Below, one piece after another: positions 10,335-22,144 of a stretch of DNA of 64,000 bases (positions are counted from its first letter, which is position 1; each line of letters starts with the position of its first letter). The position numbers were made by a program, and so were the translations under genes. The notes beneath the pieces are model-generated. The model searched no databases. It was not told where the DNA came from and saw only the letters and a program-made list of their open reading frames with translations. The stretch is from Metallibacterium scheffleri (GTDB lineage Bacteria; Pseudomonadota; Gammaproteobacteria; Xanthomonadales; Rhodanobacteraceae). The stretch is from assembly GCF_002077135.1 (NCBI RefSeq), contig NZ_LDOS01000001.1, positions 446,219 to 510,218 of the forward strand. The letters run 5' to 3'.

Positions 10335-11144
10335 TTACTTCTTGGCCGGAGCAGCAATCTCGCCGACGCGCGCACCTGTAGCGAAGAAATCGTGCAGGTC
10401 ATGCGCGAATTCGTCGAACTTGGCATAGGTCACACGGTTCATGCGCACGAAGAAGTTGTAGGCGAACACAGCAGGGATGGCGGTGCCAAGGCCCATCGCG
10501 GTCATGATCAATGCTTCACCCACCGGGCCTGCCACCGCGCCAATCGATGCGTTGCCGGATGCGCCGATGGCGATCAGGGCGTGATAGATGCCCCAGACCG
10601 TGCCCAGCAGACCGACGAATGGCGCCGCCGAACCCACCGTGGCCAGCAGGGTCAGGCCTGTTTCGAGACGCATGCTCTCGCGCGCCACGGCCTGACGCAG
10701 CGAGCGATCCACGAATTCGGAACGACTCAGCGTCTGAGCGATGGCCCCACCTTCAGCTTTCTGGTGGTGCGAGGCGGCCTGCGCGCAATCCAGCGCGATC
10801 TTCGAGAATGGTTCGGATGGCGGCTGCGCTTCCATGGCGCGGATCGCATCCTGTGGTGATGGCGTATGCCAGAAGGCATCGATCACCTTGTTCATGCGCG
10901 AACGCAATGCGCCGTTTTTGATCAGGTTGAAGATGATGTAGTACCAGGACAGCACCGACATCACCAGGAGCACGATGAAGACCAGCCAGCCCAACCAGTC
11001 GAAGTTGTGGATCAACTGATCGAAGCCGGCTTGCTGCAGCGCATGGGCATTGGCGTTACCGCCCAGCGTCGGCAGTGGTGCGCCGGAAGGAGGAATGGCT
11101 GCGCCCTGGGCGGCCGACGAGGAGGTGGAGGCTTCTTGCAGCAT
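10335..11144 (-). CDS. exbB: ExbB / MotA-TolQ-ExbB proton channel protein
   Basis: A 269-residue inner-membrane protein with the MotA/TolQ/ExbB domain. There is an N-terminal alanine/serine-rich extension, a first helix near residues 50-75 (WLGWLVFIVLLVMSVLSWYY), a cytoplasmic region, and two C-terminal helices with the hallmark GLLGTVWGIYHAL and ALIMTAMGLGTAIPAVFAYN. It forms the channel that powers TonB together with ExbD. It sits between tonB and the two exbD genes in the same leftward operon. Confidence 0.96.
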   Translation of the reverse strand: MLQEASTSSSAAQGAAIPPSGAPLPTLGGNANAHALQQAGFDQLIHNFDWLGWLVFIVLLVMSVLSWYYIIFNLIKNGALRSRMNKVIDAFWHTPSPQDAIRAMEAQPPSEPFSKIALDCAQAASHHQKAEGGAIAQTLSRSEFVDRSLRQAVARESMRLETGLTLLATVGSAAPFVGLLGTVWGIYHALIAIGASGNASIGAVAGPVGEALIMTAMGLGTAIPAVFAYNFFVRMNRVTYAKFDEFAHDLHDFFATGARVGEIAAPAKK

Positions 11145-11179
11145 GACACTACCCTTTGAGCAAACGTGGACAGGTTCGG

Positions 11180-11845
<666 letters not shown>

Positions 11846-11997
11846 TCAACCAACAATGCTGAGTGCTTTTATCGCCGGGCCCCGCGCAGCCTAGGCTTTG
11901 CGCCGCGAGGGTTCGAAAGCCCGCCACAGTACACGAGAACTTCGATCGTGTATAGCGTGCGTTCAGCCTCAAACGAGGCCCGGGCCACGTGTCTGTA

Positions 11998-13275
11998 TTA
12001 CTTGCGACCGCCGCGCAATTGCTTCAGTACTTTTTCGGCAGCAGCGTGCGTTTCCGGGTCTTGCGCGGCTTTCTCGAACGCGGCCATCGCGGCCTTGCGA
12101 TCCTTCAGCGCGAGGTCGGCATTGCCGATCAGCGCCCATGCCGCACCCACGCGCTTGACGCCACGCTTGAGCGCAGTCTGCATCAGGCTGCGTCCCTCGG
12201 TGAACTTCTGATCCTGGATCAACAGCTGCCCACGCAGGAAATCCATCTCGCCATCCTTCGCATAGGGCGAGGCCTTGGTCCATGCGGACATGGCCTTGTC
12301 CTGCTCGCCGGCGACGTAATAGGCGTCGCCGAGCAGCTTGTACGCCTCCAGGCTCGGCGTGACGATGTTCTTGCTCAGACCATCCTGCACCACTCCAGCG
12401 GCCTGCAGCGCATCGGGCTTGGGGTTGTCCTGATTCTGCCCGATGTACAGGTACATCTTGGCCAGATTGATGTAGTCATCATTGCTGGTGTAAAGCCCGC
12501 GCGCTTTGGCCGCGGCCATGACCTTGAGCGCCTTGTCCGGCTCTTTGGCCTGGATGTAGACGCTGACGAGATTTTTGACCGCGGCCTTGTCGTTGGGATT
12601 CTTGGCGACGACAGCCTCTTCCAGCTTGGCCGCCTCGGCGTAATCATTGAGGCCAAAATAGCTGGCCATCAGCAACTGGTTCCACGAATCCGGAGCATCG
12701 GGCTTCAGTGCCAACGCTTGTTTCATTGCACCGACGGCGTTCTGGTACTGGTTGAGCCGGTAGTAGATATTGCCTTCAAGCGCATACGCATCACCGGATT
12801 GTTTGCCGCCTTCGGTCATCCATTTCTGCAGCGTGGCCAACGCCGGTTGCCACTGCTCGTCCTGCGCCTGCAATTGGGCGATGGTCAGCATGGTGTTGAA
12901 GTAGTCGTTGTTGGGCAGCGAGTTCAGATCCAGCGACTGCTGCAACAGCGGCACCGCGGCCTTGTTGTTGCCCGCATTCATCTGGACCTGCGCCAGACCG
13001 CGCAGCGCCATGGCCTTGGCATACTTGCTCGAGGAATCCTTCAGTACCTTGTTGAGTTCGTCCGTGGCCTTGGCGTCGTCATTCTTGTTGAGCGCATTGA
13101 AGCCCGCTTGCAGCATGCGTTGTTCGCGCTCGCTGCGCAGATCGTTCTTCGGCTGCTCGCGCTTGGTGTTCGGGTACTCCGGTGCGTTCTTGTCGTCCCT
13201 GGCACTGGCGGCGCCAACGGCGGTCAAGGCAAGGACCAGCAGCAACAGGAACTTGAGCAGGGAACGAACTTTCAT
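11998..13275 (-). CDS. Exported TPR-repeat protein
   Basis: A 425-residue protein with a signal peptide (MKVRSLLKFLLLLVLALTAV, cleavage after about residue 25) followed by a helical array of tetratricopeptide-like repeats (for example QQSLDLNSLPNNDYFNTMLT, MKQALALKPDAPDSWNQLLM and AFEKAAQDPETHAAAEKVLK). A GAGG ribosome site precedes the ATG at 13275. It is predicted to be periplasmic. It sits immediately upstream of tonB on the same strand (152 nt gap), suggesting an envelope-assembly or TonB-associated scaffold role. The precise function is unknown. Confidence 0.82.
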   Translation of the reverse strand: MKVRSLLKFLLLLVLALTAVGAASARDDKNAPEYPNTKREQPKNDLRSEREQRMLQAGFNALNKNDDAKATDELNKVLKDSSSKYAKAMALRGLAQVQMNAGNNKAAVPLLQQSLDLNSLPNNDYFNTMLTIAQLQAQDEQWQPALATLQKWMTEGGKQSGDAYALEGNIYYRLNQYQNAVGAMKQALALKPDAPDSWNQLLMASYFGLNDYAEAAKLEEAVVAKNPNDKAAVKNLVSVYIQAKEPDKALKVMAAAKARGLYTSNDDYINLAKMYLYIGQNQDNPKPDALQAAGVVQDGLSKNIVTPSLEAYKLLGDAYYVAGEQDKAMSAWTKASPYAKDGEMDFLRGQLLIQDQKFTEGRSLMQTALKRGVKRVGAAWALIGNADLALKDRKAAMAAFEKAAQDPETHAAAEKVLKQLRGGRK

Positions 13276-13430
13276 GCAGACCTCGCGGGGGAGAGGACGC
13301 CGCGGCTGGCCGCGGTGGGAAGATGAAGCGTAATCGCTGGCGCACATTCCGCCAAGCTGCGCCGCCGCAGGCATGCGCTGCATACGATTGCAGCGGCGTC
13401 CGCATGGGCCGCGCGTTTGGCGCGTGGCTG

Positions 13431-15896
<2,466 letters not shown>

Positions 15897-15919
15897 TCAA
15901 TTCTAGCAGTTGCCCCGTT

Positions 15920-16984
15920 TCAGGCGCGGAGCACACCATGTTCCACGTGGAACACCCGCATGCCGGGTTGCCAGCGCTGTGGGAAATCGGTCCCGGTGAT
16001 CCAGGTCTGCGCGCCACTGCTTTGCAGGTAAGTCATCACCTGATCGAGATGGGCAGCATCCAGTTCGGCCGAAAGATCATCCAGAAGCAGCAATGGTGTT
16101 GTCGCGCGAAGCTCGCGAAACACATCAAATTGCGCCAAGAGGCAGGCCAATGCCGCGAGCTTGGTTTGCCCACGCGAAAGTTGATGGCGTTCTGGCGCGT
16201 GCTCGAATCCGAGTAACCAATCAGCACGATGTGGGCCCTGCCTTGTGTACCCTTGCTCACGGTCCCGCATTCGATGCACCGCCAGCACCTCGATTAATGA
16301 GGCATCCGAGGCCCAGCCACGCTGATAATTCAACGTCGGCTCCCCAAGTTCCGGCAGCCAGCGGGCCAGGTGCTCAAGCAACCGCACGCGCAAACGTCCG
16401 AGGTAGGCATGGCGTTGCCCATCCAGCCATTGGGCTGCGTTGGCCATTCCCTGCTCCCACACGTCAAGTTGTGTGCTGTCGCCGTTCGTGCGCAACAAAA
16501 AGTTGCGCTGTAGCAGGCAGCGCTGATAACTCTGCCATATCTCCAGGAAGGTGTGTTCCACGTGGAACACACCCCAATCCATAAAGCGGCGGCGACCCTC
16601 AGCCGGACCAGTGAGTACGCCATGGCTCCCGGGCTCGACGCAAATGGCCGCGCAATGCACCAACAAGTCGGAAAGGCGTGGGACGGACTGCGCGTCAATT
16701 CGCGCGCGCCATCCATGCGCACTGCGCGCCAAGCCAAGTCGGTGTGTGTGACCGACAGTATCGAGTTCTGCGTAGACGGTGCATTCCTCCTGTCCACGCC
16801 GAATCAGCGCTTTGCTGCCTCCGGGACGAAACGAGCGTCCGTGCGACAACAGGAACAGCGCCTCGAGCACGCTGGTCTTGCCGCTGCCATTGGCGCCCAG
16901 CAGGAGATTCAGACCTGCAGACGGAACAATCGACAGTGATTCAAAGCAACGCAGTTGCGCCAGATTCAGGCGCAAGACGCGCAT
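15920..16984 (-). CDS. recF: DNA replication and repair protein RecF
   Basis: A 354-residue SMC-like ATPase for recombinational gap repair that helps load RecA at single-strand gaps. Walker A is LLGANGSGKTSVLEAL (about residues 28-43), followed by LSHGRSFR; the ABC-type signature and Walker B are LSRGQTKLAALACLL and LLLLDDLSAELD. Two short FHVEH peptides, one mid-protein and one near the C-terminus, are encoded by perfect parS palindromes, so the coding sequence also carries chromosome-segregation sites. It lies between dnaN and gyrB in the usual order. Confidence 0.97.
   Translation of the reverse strand: MRVLRLNLAQLRCFESLSIVPSAGLNLLLGANGSGKTSVLEALFLLSHGRSFRPGGSKALIRRGQEECTVYAELDTVGHTHRLGLARSAHGWRARIDAQSVPRLSDLLVHCAAICVEPGSHGVLTGPAEGRRRFMDWGVFHVEHTFLEIWQSYQRCLLQRNFLLRTNGDSTQLDVWEQGMANAAQWLDGQRHAYLGRLRVRLLEHLARWLPELGEPTLNYQRGWASDASLIEVLAVHRMRDREQGYTRQGPHRADWLLGFEHAPERHQLSRGQTKLAALACLLAQFDVFRELRATTPLLLLDDLSAELDAAHLDQVMTYLQSSGAQTWITGTDFPQRWQPGMRVFHVEHGVLRA
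15939..15954. other. parS centromere-like site 1
   Basis: A perfect 16-bp palindrome TGTTCCACGTGGAACA, identical to the Pseudomonas-type parS bound by ParB. It lies near the 3' end of recF, about 2.3 kb from the putative oriC. It is read in the protein as part of VFHVEH. Confidence 0.93.
16554..16569. other. parS centromere-like site 2
   Basis: A second perfect copy of TGTTCCACGTGGAACA inside recF, 615 bp from the first. Two identical 16-bp palindromes in one gene beside dnaA are very unlikely by chance and match the origin-proximal parS clusters of gammaproteobacteria. parA/parB are not in this window. Confidence 0.93.
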
Positions 16985-17041
16985 GGAACTTCACGGTTGC
17001 GTTGGTACCGACAGGAATCCTGCGCCATGATTCCTGGATGA

Positions 17042-18148
17042 TCAGAGTCGCAATGGCATGATGACGTGGCGTGCCCGCTCGTCGGGAAGCCCTTCCAGCA
17101 AGCAGCTTGATTGCGCATCGCGCAAGCGCAGCAACACCTGTTCCCCGCGCAGCGAGCCGAGGGCATCGAGCAGATAGCCGACGTTGAAACCCACGGCGAG
17201 CTCATCGACTGCGGTCTCGGCCTCGAGCTCCTCGACCGCCTCTTCCTGCTCGGGGTTGTGCGCGACAATGCGCATACGGTTGGGGCTGAATTCAAGCTTG
17301 ACACCACGATACTTCTCGTTGGACAGGATCGCCGCACGCTGCAATGTTTCACGCAGCATATTGCGATTGACGGTGACCAGCTTATCCGCGCCGATCGGCA
17401 GCACGGTTTCGTAATCGGGAAACTTGCCGTCGATCAATTTGGAGGTAAAACGCACGCCGGGGCGATGCAGGCGCAAATGATTGCGCGCGAATTCAAGCTC
17501 GACCTCGGTATCGCTGGAATCCAGCAAGCCGGCCAGTTCCAGCACACCCTTGCGCGGCACGATCAACTGCCGACGCGTCTGACTGGTCCCTACGGGAAGC
17601 ACTGCTTCGGCCATGGCGAGGCGATGTCCATCCGTGGTGACGCAGCGCAACATGTCAGACTGCATATCAAACAACATGCCGTTGAGGTAATAGCGCACGT
17701 CCTGATTGGCCATGGCGAACTGGGTCCGCTCGATCAGCGCCTTCAGATCGGCCTCGGCGATACGCAAGTGGTTGGTGACCTCGATATTGTCCAGTGTGGG
17801 GAAATCCGCAGCTGGCAAAGTAACCAGGGTGTAGCGACTGCGCCCGGCGCGCAGTAGAGCGCGTTCGCCTTCGAGCTTGATCTCGATGCGAGAACCTTCA
17901 GGCAAGGCGCGGACCAAGTCGTAGAGCTTGCGCGCAGGCAAGGTGCAGATGCCGGCTTCGGCACTCTCGGTCGCCGTGCTACCGATCATTTCAACTTCCA
18001 TGTCGGTACCGGTCAACGTCAATTGCAACTGGGCGTCAACCTCGACCAGGACATGTGCCAGCACTGGCATGGTCTGGCGGCGCTCGATGACTCCGATGAT
18101 TCGCTGCAATGGTTGCAGGAGGGCTTCACGGCTCAGACTTGCGCGCAT
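17042..18148 (-). CDS. dnaN: DNA polymerase III beta sliding clamp
   Basis: A 368-residue clamp subunit (family 366-380). It has the three-repeat clamp fold without catalytic motifs. Recognisable family blocks include MRASLSREALLQPLQ at the N-terminus, RYYLNGMLFDM and the closing ERARHVIMPLRL, which forms part of the peptide-binding cleft. The dimeric ring tethers polymerase III to DNA. It lies downstream of dnaA, separated by a 195-bp AT-richer gap that is the best origin candidate. Confidence 0.97.
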   Translation of the reverse strand: MRASLSREALLQPLQRIIGVIERRQTMPVLAHVLVEVDAQLQLTLTGTDMEVEMIGSTATESAEAGICTLPARKLYDLVRALPEGSRIEIKLEGERALLRAGRSRYTLVTLPAADFPTLDNIEVTNHLRIAEADLKALIERTQFAMANQDVRYYLNGMLFDMQSDMLRCVTTDGHRLAMAEAVLPVGTSQTRRQLIVPRKGVLELAGLLDSSDTEVELEFARNHLRLHRPGVRFTSKLIDGKFPDYETVLPIGADKLVTVNRNMLRETLQRAAILSNEKYRGVKLEFSPNRMRIVAHNPEQEEAVEELEAETAVDELAVGFNVGYLLDALGSLRGEQVLLRLRDAQSSCLLEGLPDERARHVIMPLRL

Positions 18149-18343
18149 GGGACGGTCCGTTTCTGATTTTAAGGAGATTTATGGTAGCTGTAGTAGACCC
18201 TGTGTTTACAGGGGACAAGCTGGATTTTTGTTTAAGATCATATTGTTGCAAGGAACTAATACTTGCTTGAAGAGCCGTGAGCCTGTGCTTGCCCTGTGCA
18301 TAAGTGCCGCGTCGAGTCAACACACCGCTTTATCCACAGGATC
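18149..18343. other. Putative replication origin (oriC) in the dnaA-dnaN gap
   Basis: A 195-bp non-coding gap with AT-rich stretches (around 18160-18185 and 18220-18265) in an otherwise GC-rich window. It contains two consensus DnaA boxes: TGTGCATAA at 18295-18303 and TTATCCACA at 18330-18338, and a hairpin CCCTGT / ACAGGG at 18198-18213. Genes diverge from this zone (dnaA cluster left, rpmH cluster right) as at many bacterial origins. The dnaA-rpmH gap shows no equally good boxes. Only two strong boxes are seen, so weaker sites must contribute if this is oriC. Confidence 0.65.
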
Positions 18344-19696
18344 TCAACCGGTGAGTATACGGATCAACTTGTCCCAGTCCTGGTGCATGCGCGCATCTTT
18401 TTCGCACAGCCCGCGGATGGTCCGGCAGGCATGCAGTACCGTGGTGTGGTCACGACCACCGAAAGCGTCGCCGATTTCCGGCAAGCTGTGCTCGGTCAAT
18501 TCCTTGGACAGAGCCATGGCCAATTGGCGCGGCCGTGCCAGCGAGCGCACCCGGCGTTTGGATAGCAGATCAGACAAGCGCACCTGGTAATAGTCGGCGA
18601 CGATCTTCTGGATGTTGGGCACCGTCAACGCCAACTGATGCACGGACAGCAAATCGCGCAGGGTCTCCTCGGCAAATGCCAAGGTGATGGGCTTGGCGAA
18701 GAAATTGGCACGCGCTGCGAGGGTATTCAACGCGCCTTCGAGGTCGCGCACGTTGGAGCGGATGCGCCGCGCCAGCAGCATGGCCACATCCTCCGGAAGC
18801 GCCATATTCTTGCGCTGTGCCTTGGCCAGCAGGATGGCCGCGCGCGTCTCGAAATCCGGCGCCTCGATGGCGACCGACAAACCCCAGCCAAGGCGCGATT
18901 TCAGCCGTGGCTCGAGGTTTTCCACCTCGCGCGGATAGCGGTCGCAGGTGAGGATGATTTGCTGCTTGCCTTCAAACAATGTATTGAAAGTGTGGAAAAA
19001 TTCTTCCTGCGTGGTGTTCTTGCCAGCGAAAAACTGGATGTCATCGATCAGCAATGCATCGACTTCGCGGAAGCGACGCTTGAAGGCATCCATGTTCTTG
19101 CTGCGCAGCGCCTCGATCATGGCGCCGACGAACTGTTCGGAGCGCAGATACAGCACGCGCGCACCGGGCCGCGACTGCGCAATCAGGTTGCCCGCGGCAT
19201 GCATCAGGTGAGTCTTGCCCAAGCCGGTGCCGCCATATAGCAGGAGCGGATTGTAAGCGGTGCCTGGCGCCTGTGCGACCTGCATGGCCGCCGCCTTGCC
19301 GAGTTGGTTTGGTTTGCCCTCGACGAAATTGTCGAACGTATAGGCTGGATCAAGATTGCTGTCGACGGCTTCCTCGGCGACCACCAATGTCCTGTTTGCG
19401 GGTGTCGCCTGGCCGCCTTGGCTCGCGCCGCTGGCAACCGCGGCGATACTGACTGGCGCGCGCGCATTGCCGACTTCGAGGTACACGGAGATCGGTTGCC
19501 CCGCGAGATGCTCCAGAACTTCGCGAATGCGCACCAGGTACTGCTCGCGTACCGTGTCCACGGTGTAAGCATTGGGCGCGAACAGGCGCAGCCCGCCATT
19601 GTCTTCGCGCGCCTGCAACGGCAACAGCCAAGTGTGCATATCGTTGCCCAGCTCGCCTTCAAGGCGGGTGAGACAACGTTGCCAGAGTTCGCTCAT
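18344..19696 (-). CDS. dnaA: Chromosomal replication initiator DnaA
   Basis: A 450-residue initiator ATPase. Domain I begins [16 protein letters not shown]. After a short linker comes the AAA+ domain with Walker A in [14 protein letters not shown] (about residue 165), sensor/Walker [13 protein letters not shown], and the C-terminal DNA-binding domain with the signature [15 protein letters not shown]. The ATG at 19696 gives the family's N-terminus; an upstream in-frame start would add 19 residues with no counterpart. It binds DnaA boxes and melts oriC, and the adjacent gap contains such boxes. Confidence 0.98.
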   Translation of the reverse strand: MSELWQRCLTRLEGELGNDMHTWLLPLQAREDNGGLRLFAPNAYTVDTVREQYLVRIREVLEHLAGQPISVYLEVGNARAPVSIAAVASGASQGGQATPANRTLVVAEEAVDSNLDPAYTFDNFVEGKPNQLGKAAAMQVAQAPGTAYNPLLLYGGTGLGKTHLMHAAGNLIAQSRPGARVLYLRSEQFVGAMIEALRSKNMDAFKRRFREVDALLIDDIQFFAGKNTTQEEFFHTFNTLFEGKQQIILTCDRYPREVENLEPRLKSRLGWGLSVAIEAPDFETRAAILLAKAQRKNMALPEDVAMLLARRIRSNVRDLEGALNTLAARANFFAKPITLAFAEETLRDLLSVHQLALTVPNIQKIVADYYQVRLSDLLSKRRVRSLARPRQLAMALSKELTEHSLPEIGDAFGGRDHTTVLHACRTIRGLCEKDARMHQDWDKLIRILTG

Positions 19697-19777
19697 GGGT
19701 AATCCGGAAGAGGCCAGCAGCACAACGGCGGAATTGATCGAGCAGTGTAGCAACGCGTCCGCGCATGACGCGTGCGA

Positions 19778-19807
19778 TTGACACGCAGCCGTGGAGCTCG
19801 CGATAAT
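19778..19807 (+). promoter_or_regulatory. Sigma-70 type promoter of rpmH-rnpA
   Basis: A perfect -35 box TTGACA (19778-19783), an 18-bp spacer and GATAAT (19802-19807), 38 nt before the rpmH start. It drives the rightward rpmH-rnpA-yidC-mnmE cluster. Confidence 0.75.
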
Positions 19808-19845
19808 CGCAGACCTTTTTGCAAGCCTGCGACGCGATTGCCGCC

Positions 19846-19980
19846 ATGAAGCGCACTTTCCAACCCAGCAAACTCAAGCGCGCCCGTACCCATGGGTTCC
19901 GTGCGCGCATGGCCACCGCAGATGGGCGCAAAATCCTTTCCGCCCGCCGTGCCAAGGGCCGCAAGCGCCTCATACCCTGA
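19846..19980 (+). CDS. rpmH: 50S ribosomal protein L34
   Basis: A 44-residue, highly basic ribosomal protein starting [19 protein letters not shown] and ending [11 protein letters not shown], the standard L34 pattern. It is a component of the large subunit and the first gene of the cluster to the right of dnaA, 7 nt before rnpA, with a near-consensus promoter just upstream. Confidence 0.97.
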   Translation: MKRTFQPSKLKRARTHGFRARMATADGRKILSARRAKGRKRLIP

Positions 19981-19987
19981 GACGACG

Positions 19988-20371
19988 ATGAAGGCATCCG
20001 CTGGGTTGCCGCGTTCGGCGCGGCTCACGCGGCCTGCTGATTTTGCCGCGCTCGGGCGCGCCGCCGCGGCGCTTGGCACGCGTCACTTCGTGGCGCGATA
20101 CCGATTCTCGCCGAGCGGACACCCGCGCATGGCGCAGTCTGTCTCCAAGCGAGTGCACAAGCATGCCGTGCAACGCAATCGCATCAAGCGTCAGATCCGT
20201 ACCGCATTTCGTCTGCGGCGTGAAAACATGCCGTCGCTGGACATGCTCATCATCGCCCGCGTAACGGCAGCCGCCGTCGACAATCACGTCCTCGCCGCTG
20301 ACCTCGCCACCCTTTTGCAGCGACTGGCGGCATTGAAGCTGCAGCATGCGACCGGCACAATGCCCGGCTGA
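19988..20371 (+). CDS. rnpA: Ribonuclease P protein component
   Basis: A 127-residue basic protein that assists the RNase P RNA in 5' processing of tRNA precursors. The family RNR motif is present as HKHAVQRNRIKRQIRTAFR (about residues 57-75), preceded by the aromatic patch FVARYRFSP. The start at 19988, directly after rpmH, gives the normal N-terminus; an ORF start at 19892 lies within rpmH in another frame. The usual small gene yidD is not found between rnpA and yidC. Confidence 0.95.
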   Translation: MKASAGLPRSARLTRPADFAALGRAAAALGTRHFVARYRFSPSGHPRMAQSVSKRVHKHAVQRNRIKRQIRTAFRLRRENMPSLDMLIIARVTAAAVDNHVLAADLATLLQRLAALKLQHATGTMPG

Positions 20372-20416
20372 TCCGCGCCCGGCTGCATGCGCGCCACTTA
20401 CCGGACACTCTATTCA

Positions 20417-22135
20417 ATGAATCAGACGCGCACATTCCTGCTGCTCGGCCTGTTGCTGGTCGCCTATCTGTTGTGGACCGGGTGGGAGCAGCAATTCAAC
20501 GTGCCGCCCGCACCACCACCAACTGCCAGCGCCGGTTCGCTGGCTCCACAAGCGAGCGCTGCGCCCACGCCGGTCGGCGCAATGCCGTCCATGCCTGTGG
20601 CGACGGCGAAGGCCGCCACGCCCGCAGCCACATTGTTGCCTGGCAGTGGTGGCGCGCATGGCCAACGCATCGCGGTGCACACCGATCTGCTCGATGTCAC
20701 CCTGGATACCGCGGGTGGCGCGTTGGTGCAGGCGCGCTTGCTGAAATACGCGGTGGCGCCCGAGGCTGCGCCGCGTGTCAGCCTGCTGGATGACAGCGCC
20801 AACCATTACCTGGTTGCACAGAGTGGCCTGGTCAGCAACAGCGCCGGCGCAGCGCCTGCGGTGGATGCACCATTCAAGGCTGCGCATTCCAGTTATACCC
20901 TGGCCGCAGGGCAGAAGCAGCTCAATGTCGATCTGACCTGGAGCGATCCTGCACAAGGTGTCGCGGTGATCAAGCGTTACACCTTCACGCGTGGCAGTTA
21001 CGTGGTGCAGGTGCAGGAGCAGGTGCACAACCTCGGCAAGACGCCGTGGACCGGCAATGCCTGGACCCAGCTGGTGCGCACCGCGCCACCAGCGCCCGCG
21101 GCGTCACATTTCTTCTTTCTGCATGACCCATCCGAGTACTACAGCTTCACCGGTGGCAGCTGGTATAGCCCGCAGGACAAGTTCAACAAGCTGGCTTTTG
21201 ATGAGTTCGCCAAGCAACCTCTGCTGCGCACCGTGCAGGATGGCTGGGTCGCCTTCGTGCAGCGCTATTTTGTCGCGGCGTGGATTCCGGCGCGCGGCGG
21301 CAATGCGCAATTCAGTAGTGCCACCTTCGATGTCGGCGGCGTGCCGCACTACCTGCTGCGCAGCATCGGCCCCGCATTCAGCGTGGCGCCTGGGGCCAGT
21401 GTCACGCAACGCATGAGCCTGTTCATCGGACCCAAGCTGGAGCACGCGCTGAATGCCGCCGCGCCCGGTCTTGAACTGAGCGTGGATTACGGCATCTTCA
21501 CCGTGATCTCGCAGCCGCTGCACTGGGTTCTGGTGCAACTGCACCGCATCACCCGCAACTGGGGTCTGGCGATCATCCTGCTGGTGGTGTTGATCAAGGC
21601 CGCGTTCTACTGGCTCAGCGACAAGCAGTACCGCTCGTTCGCCAAGATGCGCAAGCTGGCGCCACGCATCAAGGCGTTGCAGGCGCGCTATGCCGACGAC
21701 AAGCCCAAGATGCAACAGGCCATGATGGAGCTGTATCAAAAAGAGAAGGCCAATCCTGTGGCGGGTTGTCTGCCCATGCTGGTGCAGATCCCGGTGTTCT
21801 TTGCGTTGTATCCAGTGCTGATCGAGAGCGTGGAGTTGCGCCAGGCGCCATTTGCGCTGTGGATCCACAACCTGTCCGCGCCGGATCCCTATTACGTGCT
21901 GCCGGTGTTGTATGCCGCGGTCATGCTCGCGCAGCAGATGCTGACCCCTGCGGTCGGCATGGATCCGACCCAAGCCAAGATCATGAAAGCCATGCCGATA
22001 TTGATGGCGTTTTTCTTCGCCCAGTTCCCGGCGGGCCTGGTTTTGTACTACATCACCAACAGCGTGCTCGGTTTGCTGCAGCAGTGGTATGTCACCCGGC
22101 AAGTGATGCGCGCCGACGCCGCCAAGACAGACTGA
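20417..22135 (+). CDS. yidC: Membrane protein insertase YidC
   Basis: A 572-residue inner-membrane insertase of the Gram-negative type. It has an N-terminal helix MNQTRTFLLLGLLLVAYLLW, an alanine/proline-rich linker, a large periplasmic beta domain (about residues 70-330), and the conserved five-helix core with WGLAIILLVVLIKAAFYWLS, the cytoplasmic helix pair KMRKLAPRIKALQARYADD, and GCLPMLVQIPVFFALYPVL. It inserts membrane proteins alone or with Sec. The ATG at 20417 places the first helix at the N-terminus. Confidence 0.97.
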   Translation: MNQTRTFLLLGLLLVAYLLWTGWEQQFNVPPAPPPTASAGSLAPQASAAPTPVGAMPSMPVATAKAATPAATLLPGSGGAHGQRIAVHTDLLDVTLDTAGGALVQARLLKYAVAPEAAPRVSLLDDSANHYLVAQSGLVSNSAGAAPAVDAPFKAAHSSYTLAAGQKQLNVDLTWSDPAQGVAVIKRYTFTRGSYVVQVQEQVHNLGKTPWTGNAWTQLVRTAPPAPAASHFFFLHDPSEYYSFTGGSWYSPQDKFNKLAFDEFAKQPLLRTVQDGWVAFVQRYFVAAWIPARGGNAQFSSATFDVGGVPHYLLRSIGPAFSVAPGASVTQRMSLFIGPKLEHALNAAAPGLELSVDYGIFTVISQPLHWVLVQLHRITRNWGLAIILLVVLIKAAFYWLSDKQYRSFAKMRKLAPRIKALQARYADDKPKMQQAMMELYQKEKANPVAGCLPMLVQIPVFFALYPVLIESVELRQAPFALWIHNLSAPDPYYVLPVLYAAVMLAQQMLTPAVGMDPTQAKIMKAMPILMAFFFAQFPAGLVLYYITNSVLGLLQQWYVTRQVMRADAAKTD

Positions 22136-22144
22136 GCCACCCGC

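Noticed and set aside
19697-19845. dnaA-rpmH gap as the origin
   Set aside because: No consensus DnaA boxes and little AT-richness compared with the dnaA-dnaN gap; it holds a good promoter instead.
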